This document shows, one piece after another, positions 36,001 through 43,639 of a DNA stretch of 64,000 bases. A program made the translations under genes and the position numbers. The notes under the pieces were generated by a model. That model made no database searches. It saw only the letters and a program-made list of their open reading frames with translations, and was not told where the DNA came from. The stretch is taken from assembly GCF_049243985.1 (NCBI RefSeq), contig NC_135380.1:23484501-23548500 (forward strand), in the 5' to 3' direction. Position 1 is the first letter of the stretch, and the number at the start of each line of letters is the position of its first letter. The stretch is from Paroedura picta (taxonomy: Eukaryota; Chordata; Lepidosauria; Squamata; Gekkonidae).

Positions 36001-39000
36001 AAAAATGTAGTCACTGTTTGGGGCGGGGAGGCTGAAGGTGACCACGCTAAAGTATTATAATAATGAATGTTGTTTTTCACCCCAGTGGGGAGAAAAGAAT
36101 AATTTAGCTGTTAGTCAGATATTATAATTTGTTTTTTTTAATTAAAATCACGTATTTTTAATTATGCACGCAGGAATTAAGTGATCATTCAAAGACAGTG
36201 CAAATTCAGGTTGATAGTCATTCTTTCCACCTTTCCTTTGCCTGCTAGGCCCTTTGAGATTGATCAGTTCCACTAAGAAGTAGTGAACATGGCTTAGCTC
36301 GAAGCATGTTTCTTGGCTCGGCTCCAAGCTCTCCCCTCCCACCACGTTCCATTAAGACGTCCCGTCCAGCCATTGTTTATGGAAGTTCCCCTAGGAAGCA
36401 GGGAACACAGCTTGGTTTCCAGCATGTAGGAAATAACTCAGTCTTGTTTTCGGCATCACATCCCACGACGGGCTCATCCATATGCCTGCTGTGCCACCCT
36501 GGGTTAAGTTTCATTAGCGATGGTTGGCATAATCCAATCATTGGAAATGTGGCTGTGAAGAAACCATGCCTCTGCCAGAAGGCAGGAGATACAGAATGCA
36601 TTATCGGGGGGGGGGGGGGGGGAGGATTTTCCACGAGACGTGGCTGATGCTTCAACACTTCAGCACTGCAGTTCTGGACTTGTGATTTCAGCTGCCATCG
36701 CTCAGTCATGTAACTTGGCTTCAAGCCATGTTCTTTTGGCATAAAATGAGCATTATTGAATATGCACATAGTCAAAGAAGTGAATGCGTGATTTGTGGAC
36801 AAGATGTTCTCCTTCAGTCGGGCCGAAGTCATCCAGCTGCTTAGGTCATGCCTCTGCTCGCCCAGGTAGGGCAAATTGTAATGCACTTTTTTTTTTGCCA
36901 AGCCTCTTTGAGTGACCTCTCCCGGCTGATTTGCCCTGCTGCTCAGCTAGGACGCTCAGAGCCCTGTTCTTAGGCAGTTTAACAACCAACCCCAAAAAAA
37001 ATTAGAAAGGAAAGAGAAATAGGCTTAGTTACTTAGCTTAATTAGGCTGAGATAGGATTTTACACCTCATGGAAGGCGAAACATGCACAGCGAAGAGCCT
37101 TTGCATCAAGAGTCAGCAGGCTTCCGGAGCTTCTAAAACACGAGCGCGAAGACCCGGAGAAGGCGGGAACCCTTGACGAGCGGATCGGAGCTCTGGGTAT
37201 GGCCTCCAACAAGAACATGGCATCAGCCCCAGTGAGGACCAGCCCACCCGCAGGGCAGGCAGACCAGAAGGACAAGAAGAGCGGCCTGGGCCAGAGCAAG
37301 AAGATTGGAGCCAGGAAGAAGCTCCAATTCTGCTGCTTGGGGAAGGGTTTTCACAACAATTGAATAAGCAAGCGAGGGCAAAATGTTTTGTATGGCTAAT
37401 CTACAGGGACTTTGCAGCAATTGTCAGATAGTATTGAAATCCTCTTCACACGTGATTTCCTGTATTATCTGGCTCTGGACCATTACTGGGTTAGCAAGCA
37501 AGCTGTTGTCCCCTGGCTGCTGTCGCTCCGTGGCAGAGTCCGTGATTATCTGATTTCAGAAGGAAAGGTGTCTTTAAAACAGTGTAAGAGGAACTGCAGA
37601 GGGGGTGAATGCAGGGTGGGGGAAGGAGAGAATCACAACACAATAAACAATTTACTATAGTTTTTTTTTCTACTTGCTCCACCTACAGTTTTCTACTTCC
37701 CCCGTCGTCCCCTCCCCTCAGTGTTTTTTTCTTTATTATTATTATTCCCCCTCCCCTGGCTGTCCCCTCAGCCATTCTATTTAATGTGGCGAAGGCACCT
37801 TTCTTCGTGAAATCAGGCAGATCTTCACGATGGACTGTGCTGGAGATAGCCTACAATTCACCTCCTCATACTGTGAACATACTTAACACATTCCGTGCTC
37901 TAAGCCAGGGGTAGTCGAACTGCGGCCCTCCAGATGTCCATGGACTACAATTCCCATGAGCCCCTGCCAGCGAATGCCCCTGCTCTAAGCCTTCTAATCT
38001 AATTGTCCAAAATCAGATTGTCCAAAATAAGAGGGGGGGGGGTGTTTCAATACGGTTGTGGCCCTGGTACATGCTACGAAGATCAATTGTCAAAATGTCA
38101 GGATTTCGTTGGTGCAGAATGTTTTGTCCTCACCCATTCCTTTTAAATCAACGTAATAACACTTCCCCAAATCTGTACCTTCAAAAAAACCCAAACATTT
38201 GGTTCCTCATTTATTATTTACTTATTCAATTCATGTGCACATAATGCCAAAAGAACATGGGTTGTAGCCAAGGTACACAACTGAGAGGCAGCCGTTGAAA
38301 TCGCAAGTCCAGAACTGCAGATTACTCAAGTGTTGCCGAAGGAAGCTAATTGCTCGCTGTGTGATGAAGTGCTAACTTTTTTCAACCAGCTCCCTCTGGA
38401 AGAATGGCTAGGGTGGTCCTTGTTCCTTACCATTTCTCTGCCCTTCTCTTTACAGCAGTCAAGATAATTGCCAAGAACATCACGGTGATGGCAGGCACAG
38501 ACCTGGTGCTTCCTTGCCGCCTCACCTCCAACCTGGCCAAGTCCCGCTGGTCCTTCAATGGGCAGGAGTTGCTTGAAGAGCAGAATTCAGTGTTGTATGA
38601 CTCCCATCTCCAGGCCCTGATCATCCTGGGCGCCAGTCCAAGGCACACAGGTACATACAAGTGCTCTCAGGTGGAAGAACGCAATGAACTGATGGCCGAA
38701 GGCTATGCTGTAGTGGTGGTCTCTGGCCCAGCCCTGTCGCTGGAGGCGCGGGCTCCCCTGGAGAACTTAGGCCTGGTGTGGATGGTGGTGATTGCTTTGG
38801 CAGCTGTGTGTTTGGTGCTCCTGCTGGTGGTGTTATCCTTGAGGCGCAGACTGAAGGAGGAGCTTGAGAAGGGCTCCAAGGCTATCGAGAGCACTTTGGT
38901 CTACCCCATTGAGCTGCCCAAAGAGTCCAAGAGCCCCACCTTCATTCCCAGCACCACCTCAGACTCTGACGAGAAGCTGTGGGACCCAGCCAGCTACTAC

Positions 39001-39297
39001 TACTCCGATGGCTCCCTTAAGATTGTGCCGGGTCACGCCGTGTGCCAGAATGGAGGCACTACCCCTTCTCCCACCACCAATGGCATCCCTGGCCAACCAC
39101 TGCAGTCCCCGCCCCTCCACTCACCCAATCGCATCAACCTGGGCAACATTCGTGGCTCTTCTTCCAACGGCTACATCCGTCTCAACCTGGGAACCGAAGA
39201 GCGGCCAGACTACAGCGACCTCGCCGAGGAGCTGCGCCGCAAACTCAAACAGAGGCAGGCACTGCCTGACTCTAACCCTGAGGAATCATCAGTATGA
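23932..39297 (+). CDS. SEMA4C: Semaphorin 4C, exons 2 to last (first coding exon not found)
   Basis: Class 4 transmembrane semaphorin, a plexin-B ligand and receptor of the plasma membrane. Exons: 23932-24080, 24867-24929, 26036-26134, 26273-26369, 27596-27712, 27996-28147, 28658-28833, 29494-29638, 30202-30424, 32884-32999, 33925-34082, 34432-34502, 38459(or 38456)-39297. All introns are GT-AG, phases agree throughout, and the spliced frame gives about 801 residues; human SEMA4C has 833, so about 35 N-terminal residues including the signal peptide are missing. Domain order is Sema, PSI ([14 protein letters not shown]), Ig-like, one membrane span, then a cytoplasmic tail ending DSNPEESSV. Identification rests on recalled human SEMA4C, with which [29 protein letters not shown] and the C-terminus are shared; SEMA4B and 4F differ there. 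ESSV is a class I PDZ ligand; human SEMA4C binds PSD-95 through it. Introns carry a SINE, an L2-like remnant, a long-inverted-repeat element and MITE remnants. Confidence 0.95.
24867..24929 (+). CDS. SEMA4C: SEMA4C exon: Sema domain, EKKAEC block
   Basis: 63 bp, phase 0 to 0, with acceptor TTCCTTGCAG and donor GTAAAC. Encodes [21 protein letters not shown] minus nothing else (21 codons); the human counterpart is [20 protein letters not shown]. Confidence 0.93.
25665..25822 (+). mobile_element. tRNA-derived SINE (family B), 5' part, in SEMA4C intron
   Basis: 'GTTTGGTATAATGGCTAAGA' head, TTTTGGTTCCCC B-box-like region and 'CTACCTCACAGGGTGT'. The 3' end is missing. Confidence 0.7.
26036..26134 (+). 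CDS. SEMA4C: SEMA4C exon: Sema domain, Cx[11 protein letters not shown] block
   Basis: 99 bp, phase 0 to 0. Encodes [20 protein letters not shown] followed by [13 protein letters not shown]. It carries conserved semaphorin cysteines and an N-glycosylation sequon (NSS). Confidence 0.95.
26273..26369 (+). CDS. SEMA4C: SEMA4C exon: Sema domain, GKGKCPYDP block
   Basis: 97 bp, phase 0 in and phase 1 out. Encodes [20 protein letters not shown], a hallmark class 4 semaphorin segment. The acceptor is TTCTTAAG, and the intron before it is only 138 bp. Confidence 0.95.
26935..27250 (+). mobile_element. Possible L2-like LINE remnant in SEMA4C intron
   Basis: 'TTTAAAGCCCCACACGGTTT' followed by 'gggaccag' and later 'ggccctactttgcg' resembles the C-terminal part of L2-type ORF2 (pattern FKxLHGLGP ... 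RALLAF). Heavily decayed, so the class is uncertain. Confidence 0.4.
27596..27712 (+). CDS. SEMA4C: SEMA4C exon: Sema domain, DGDLYSAT block
   Basis: 117 bp, phase 1 in and 1 out. Encodes [20 protein letters not shown] and then [13 protein letters not shown]. Donor GTGAGA. Confidence 0.95.
27996..28147 (+). CDS. SEMA4C: SEMA4C exon: Sema domain, EPHFVGSAY block
   Basis: 152 bp, phase 1 in and 0 out. Encodes [37 protein letters not shown] and VARIARICK. The KVYFFF and RIARICK motifs are general to semaphorins. A C13 tract follows 20 bp into the intron. Confidence 0.95.
28658..28833 (+). CDS. SEMA4C: SEMA4C exon: Sema domain, [10 protein letters not shown] block
   Basis: 176 bp, phase 0 in and 2 out. 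Encodes [20 protein letters not shown], then [17 protein letters not shown] and [11 protein letters not shown]. The tryptophan codon is split across the next intron. Confidence 0.95.
29494..29638 (+). CDS. SEMA4C: SEMA4C exon: Sema domain, VFEGPYKEY block
   Basis: 145 bp, phase 2 in and 0 out. Encodes [20 protein letters not shown] and then [14 protein letters not shown] and VPSPRPGA. Donor GTAAGT. Confidence 0.95.
30202..30424 (+). CDS. SEMA4C: SEMA4C exon: Sema domain, [15 protein letters not shown] block
   Basis: 223 bp, phase 0 in and 1 out. Encodes [35 protein letters not shown] and EVLFVGT. It contains one N-glycosylation sequon (NFT). Confidence 0.95.
31035..31316 (+). mobile_element. 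tRNA-derived SINE (family A), full length, in SEMA4C intron
   Basis: Complete copy: head CTTGTGGCGCAGAGTGGTAA, B box GGGAGTTCGAACCCAG, body GGGGGTAAACGGTAATGACT, and tail ACAGGGGATACCTTTACCTT. The flank ACTAATTAAAT occurs on both sides (31013-31023 and 31314-31324), a probable target duplication; a second TAAAGCCATCTTAC copy lies between the left one and the head. Confidence 0.85.
31597..32325. mobile_element. AT-rich element with about 190-bp inverted repeats, in SEMA4C intron
   Basis: The left arm (AGTCAAGGAGTACGAGATG, AATTTTATTAAGTTTCCATA, AAGTGTCAAAAC, GGGTATACACC, ATGCTTCTTCA, ATACCCATTAATTATA, TTTGCATAACTGTAAAC) is the imperfect reverse complement of the right arm, which runs back from CTTCTTGACT at about 32322. 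The arms enclose about 350 bp of very AT-rich DNA with no gene. It looks like a MITE of a long-terminal-inverted-repeat family; the superfamily was not determined and no certain target duplication was found. Confidence 0.75.
32884..32999 (+). CDS. SEMA4C: SEMA4C exon: end of Sema domain, [10 protein letters not shown] block
   Basis: 116 bp, phase 1 in and 0 out. Encodes [39 protein letters not shown]. It lies after the largest Sema-region intron (2.46 kb), which holds a SINE and the long-inverted-repeat element. Confidence 0.95.
33925..34082 (+). CDS. SEMA4C: SEMA4C exon: end of Sema plus PSI domain
   Basis: 158 bp, phase 0 in and 2 out. Encodes [19 protein letters not shown] and the cysteine-rich PSI core [18 protein letters not shown], then a sequon NGSS. 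The donor is GG|GTAAGC at 34083, confirmed by the phase of the next exon. Confidence 0.95.
34432..34502 (+). CDS. SEMA4C: SEMA4C mini-exon between PSI and Ig-like domains
   Basis: 71 bp with acceptor TTGTTCTTGTAG and donor GTGAGT. In the only frame compatible with both neighbours it encodes [15 protein letters not shown] then SPMRVFRP. Human SEMA4C has LLIQHVMTSDTSGICNLRG here, so the length and the IC cysteine fit, but the rest is divergent. It is too short for an open-frame search and was found from phase and position. Confidence 0.8.
35656..35735. mobile_element. Half copy of the palindromic hAT MITE
   Basis: Only the right arm is present: CATTCGCTGGCAGGGGCTTC, AATTGTAGTCCATGGACATC, GAGGGCCGCAGTTTGACTAC, CCCTG. 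The left arm is replaced by unrelated sequence. Confidence 0.8.
36604..36622. repeat. Poly-G tract
   Basis: About 18 consecutive G in an intron of SEMA4C, the longest homopolymer G run in the window; length calls in such tracts are unreliable. Confidence 0.8.
36906..37363 (+). mobile_element. Possible gag leader fragment of a DIRS/LTR-type fossil
   Basis: A short open frame at 37199-37363 begins [16 protein letters not shown] and is lysine-rich ([14 protein letters not shown]). Upstream is an unusually CpG-bearing leader with no resemblance to neighbouring intron sequence. It could be the 5' part of a DIRS- or LTR-type element whose remainder is absent. The family is unproven; it is a fossil fragment within the SEMA4C intron. 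Confidence 0.3.
37906..37982. mobile_element. Minimal 77-bp hAT MITE with intact target duplication
   Basis: It starts CAGGGGTAGTCGAACTGCGG, runs through one complete arm (TGTCCATGGACTACAATTCC), and then jumps from CCAGCGAATG directly to the terminal CCCCTG. The exact 8-bp repeat CTCTAAGC flanks it at 37898-37905 and 37983-37990, so both true ends are kept and the second arm is deleted. Confidence 0.9.
38459..39297 (+). CDS. SEMA4C: SEMA4C last exon: Ig-like domain, membrane span, cytoplasmic tail, stop
   Basis: Encodes the Ig-like fold (AGTDLVLPC to TGTYKC, with SRWSF between), sequon KNIT, the juxtamembrane [10 protein letters not shown], and the membrane segment [19 protein letters not shown] near 38770-38840. 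A basic stop-transfer [13 protein letters not shown] follows, then a proline/serine-rich tail with [20 protein letters not shown], ending ESSV and TGA at 39295. The acceptor is the tandem CAGCAG, so the exon may begin at 38456 or 38459, adding or omitting one Ala. The open frame runs upstream into the intron to an ATG at 38404, but that part is intronic. Confidence 0.96.
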
Positions 39298-40615
39298 GCT
39301 GTGCTGTGGACTTGTACGCTACACAACTACCTCATAAACGAGGCTGGGATCACTGCCCTTCGCCAGGACTACTTTTTAATGAAATCCTATTTAAAGACTT
39401 GCTCCGGGCACTCTTTTTCTAACACCCTGTTTAACCTCCTCAATTTTTATACACTTCCCATGCTCTTTTCCATGTTCTCCAGTGTTCTTGTTGTTGTTTT
39501 TTCAACCGTGCTTCCTTATAGGACATTCCCAGGACTGTGCGGGAGGTATTTTCATTCTTCCTTTGCCTTGGATTGGTGAGTTTGACCTCACTGAACTATT
39601 GATGGATGGACTGTTGGGCCAAACCCAGACCTGTTTCTTGTCGAATGGGTCCTGTGACCAGTGGTCATGCTGATAGGTCATTGGAAAATGACAGGGTAGA
39701 GCCTGGTTCCCAGTATAAAGCTGCCATTGGCTCCTTGCTGTTCTTTCTTCCTTCCCTCCCCCCCTCCCCCCAATGCCGACCAGTAGCTACCAGCCATTTG
39801 CTATTGATGGGCCAAGTTAATCGAGTGGCTGGTTTTTCATGAATGGAACACTGGGGGCTCACATGATGATTATTTGCATTTACCCCTCTCGTTTCTAAGG
39901 ACCTGCAGTTTCTTGCAAGACTGGGTTTTTTAAAGGCAAGTGCATTGTGCTCTTTTCCTGGGAAAAGAGGGATGTGAGAATAGAGGCCGATGGAAGACAT
40001 TAGGTACCTGAGGCAGACAATCCCATGTGGTGAACCTTCCCCTCACCTCACCCCATGTGAACACAGACACACTAATGCTCCTAGGACACTCCGAGGGGAA
40101 GCTCTTCCATATCTTGATCTGAGTGGGAAGATGCACATTCATTTCAGTGAGGCTTATGGAGGTGAACTTCCTGCTGGGTTCTGCCTCACGAGTAAACCTG
40201 GTTCAAGTCCTGCTCAAATCAGCCACATGGTGGGTTCACTGTGTGTGTGAGAAGGAGACAAATGAACTAATTTTTTCCATCTTTTTTTTTAAGTAACTGC
40301 TGAGACTAAACCCATCTTCCCTCTTGGGGTGGGGAACATGTGGTGTAGATATCCCCATTCCTCCTGACCGTGGCTCTTCCTTACCCGTGCATGCCCCATG
40401 CCAACTGCAGCTGGTTTCACACTACTTCCCTTTTTAACCTTTTTTAAAAGACTTGTGTAAATAAGACGTGAAAAAGGCTTCTTAACAAAAGCCACACAAC
40501 TGACTCCCCCCAGCCCCCATCAATTCCAGTGTAATTTATTTGTTACTGAATTATATTTATTTGATGTAAATATCTGAATATTTTTATATTAATAATAAAA
40601 TGGAGAGAAACAACC
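39298..40615 (+). promoter_or_regulatory. SEMA4C: SEMA4C 3' UTR
   Basis: About 1.3 kb from the stop codon to just after the poly(A) signal. Its last 100 bases are AU-rich. It contains two exact Pumilio-type sites, TGTAAATA at 40456-40463 and 40565-40572. No transposable element was recognised inside it. Confidence 0.8.
40594..40599 (+). terminator. SEMA4C: SEMA4C polyadenylation signal
   Basis: Canonical AATAAA in TTAATAATAAAATGG, at the end of the AU-rich 3' UTR. Cleavage is expected about 10-30 bases downstream. Confidence 0.8.
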
Positions 40616-42967
40616 CGCTGAGAAGTTCTGTGGGTTCCTTGTTCCTCAGATCTTTCTTGTGCAATGGGGAATGCTTGTACGGAATTCTACTTCAGAAGGG
40701 AGGTAGACTGGATGTTTCTTTCTCAGTCTGTCTGATAGCCATGGGCAGTCCCTTGTGTGGATATCCAAACCCCCACAATGGGGCCAACCACTGGTTAGGT
40801 GTCCAAGACTGGACCTCCCCCATGCCACCCCATTCTCATGGGCCAGCTCTAACCTTAGGGTTTGTACTGACTGACAACCACTCAGCCTGGTTGCCCAAAG
40901 GGTGCCACCACCACAGATGAAATACAGCATCACCTTTTCACCAAATAGGGGGCTATTGCTAGCAGCTGTGGCCAAGTCATCATGCTAAAGAGGGCAGGGC
41001 AGGCTGTTGAGATGTGATTATGGGTAGCCCATATAAGGGTCTAGACAGGAGGTGAGAGAGAAGTCTCCAGGTTCTCTCCCAGCTGTGTAGGAGATATTTG
41101 GAAAGAGAAGAGAAGGCCCCTTCTCAGCATCTGAGGTCTTCTGCCAACCCTAGTGGTATGGCCAGGGCTGCAAGGGCAGAATACAAAGCTGACCTAACTC
41201 CAAGGATCCCCATTCAAGGATTCTGCAAACTTGTGTAAGCCCTCAAATTTGCTATAAAAACCCTCAAAATGCCATCATTCACAGAGTCATGTACAAATAG
41301 ATGAGAGTTCAGGCAGCCTTTGAAAATCTATGACAACCCAAAATATCACTCAGAATTTGTTGGTGACCCCCCCCCCTCCTTTGCAGCTACAATCCCTCCC
41401 CCAGTTGTAGCTCTGTTCTTCCTCCTCTGCACTGCATCACCACATCCCGGTTGCAGCTACAATGGACAGAGCACATTATGACTTCTTTTCAAACTATCTG
41501 TATTTTGGGTTTTGAATACTACAAGGCAGATACACTGTACCAGTGCAGGGGACTTGAAGCTGGCAACTTTCCAGAGGAGAGAGCACAGCACAATTCCCTG
41601 GTGCTCTGCTTCCTCTCGTGGCTTCAGTTAGCTCCCAGGCTTTGAGAGGTGACTGGCTACTCTGACCCCTGACTCCAGCCCTGTCAAAAGCTTCGCAACC
41701 TCTCAAGTTTTAAACTGGGGGTGATGGGGGAAAATGAAAGAGAGATGGAAACACAATGTTCTGAGGGCTTCCAGGCATTAGGAGAAATAAAATCATTTTA
41801 AGGGATCAGGAGATCTTTAGGTGGAGGTTTTAGAGGAATTAAGGTGCCAGGCTGAAGGATATAAAAAAGCAGGTAAGGGTGGGAGTAATGTGTCTGCCGG
41901 GGGCCACGGGACTGGCAAATTGTACACATTGGGAAGGAATAACAGGCACTGTTGTTTACATTTTGATTCTTGGCTTTAAAGCATCTGATTAAAGTTATCT
42001 GGAACATGAGCCAGTACAAGCTCTTCTGCCTAGGCCAGTCCTGGATCTTTCTCAGTCCTCTTGTTATCATTCTGGGCCTCTTTCCACCTTGAGGTCCAGC
42101 CCTACACAGCCTTGTGTTTTATATGTGAGCTCATGGAAAATGCAGCACCAGGCCTATAAAAGGGCATTTTTCTGTTCCCAGCGCTCTGGAAGGCTGAACA
42201 GGGAGAGAAAAAAATCCTTGGGGATGCCAATTTTTCCTTCCAAAGGGGAAGAGGAAAGATACAAGGAGCTCTCAAGGATGGGGCTAGAGCTAGGCTGTCT
42301 GCTGTTGTAAAACGGCCAGTTTACATTTCCCGTCTCCTGTCAGCTTGCGCATATGTATACATTCAAAGAAGGGCTTCACTCGTGTTTCCCCAATGGCTGA
42401 TTTGCCACGGGTCTTCCTTCCCTGGCTGTTTCATTTTCACCTTCCTGCATGGATAACTTGATAGTGTCGTTTCTTCTGCCACGCATGAGAAGCAGATCAA
42501 GCCCAATGGTATAAGGGGAAATCATTTTACAAGATTGCAGTAAACCCATCTGCAAAACCTGGAGTGTCAAGTTTTGGTGATTTCCACTCCTTACCCAGAT
42601 GTAGCTCTGGGGCAAACTCTATACAGTGCCCATCGATGGACAGGGCTTGCTGGACCAAAGCCAAGAGATCCCTGCCTCCAAGCAAGGCCACCATCAACAT
42701 TTTGTCAGTACAGAAAACTGGATAAGCGGGGGCGGGGAGAGAAGGTCAAGGGTGGGAAAGGAGGTATGACAATGCAGTTATTTTGGATGAATTACTATTG
42801 GGGATTAAGGAGTTAAACGAAAGGATTCACGAAGGCCTTTCTAATCCATGGTTCAAGGAACACTCTTGGACATTTGAGAACAGTTTATGTCCAATTGTTT
42901 GATTGTTTCCTCGTATTTTAACACCCCAGCCACCTGAAGGTCATCTCACAATAGCAGCACACGGTCA
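40616..42967. other. Gene-free sequence downstream of SEMA4C
   Basis: No exon was recognised. 41890-42080 and 42330-42600 are repeat-free and could be conserved noncoding DNA (for example TGTTTACATTTTGATTC near 41950). A C9 run lies near 41370. Confidence 0.35.
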
Positions 42968-43450
42968 ATGTGGCAGCTCTCTGCTGGATCTTTCCAGTTT
43001 CCAATCTTGCTTATAAACGCCAGCACAAAGGAGGAGGGAGGAGGCTTGCTTGACACAGTTTCCTCTTGGTCAAGGGGAGAAAGATCTCTGTTTGGCAGTG
43101 ATCCTTTTTCCCATGGCCTTCTGTTGCCTCAGAAGTTCCTCTTCCTTTTTGTCCTATTCTGCTTAATTAATATTATCAAAAAGAAAGAGTTGGATGCAAA
43201 GGCCAGAGCCATAGCCAGTTCAGAAGTGGGTCGGGGTACAAAAAAACTTCAAGCCTCCTTTCTTCTTCAGGCAGGGGAGGGGGATATTCTTTCAGCCATT
43301 TGTTGCGGGGAATATGATAAGAGTCCTTGGAATGACAATGATTCCCCAAATTCAGGTAAGTGCAACAGAAGCAAGGTTCATTTTCATTGTCCTGTGCAGT
43401 CCCACGGGGGAATTACGCAGGCCATCCCCCAGAAGTCTGGCTGTACTTGA
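42968..43450 (+). other. Unidentified 160-codon open frame
   Basis: An open frame starting at MWQLSAGSFQF, with a hydrophobic stretch FLFLFVLFCLINII, then KKKELDAKARAIASSEV and LQASFLLQAGEGD. A consensus donor CAG|GTAAGT lies inside it at 43354. I recognise no domain. It may be chance, or part of the repeat-derived sequence that follows. Confidence 0.2.
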
Positions 43451-43639
43451 ATCACCCGTTTCCCTGTACCAATAATGGGATTTGGATGATTTGGGTATAC
43501 CAAAATCGATTCAGTCCAAATGGGAAAAGGACTGGATTTTTTCTTGGTGCACATCCCTAACGTTGGTCACATACTCCAGAAAGGTGCTCTCTACTCACTC
43601 TTGGAGAAGAACACTTCTGCCACTGCTGGAGAAGAACAC

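Larger units (their letters stand above)
34503..38458. other. Last SEMA4C intron (3.96 kb): contents
   Basis: It carries an unassigned A-rich repeat-like stretch near 34775-35090, a T15/G10 boundary at 35128-35151, two MITE remnants (35656-35735 and 37906-37982), a G18 run at 36604, a gag-like leader (36906-37363) and a G9 run near 38033. No further exon is required, since flanking phases match. Confidence 0.6.

Noticed and set aside
38404-38458. Extension of the last SEMA4C exon upstream to an ATG ([16 protein letters not shown])
   Set aside because: The frame is open by chance through the intron end; the polypyrimidine tract and CAGCAG acceptor, plus the phase from the mini-exon, place the exon start at 38456/38459.
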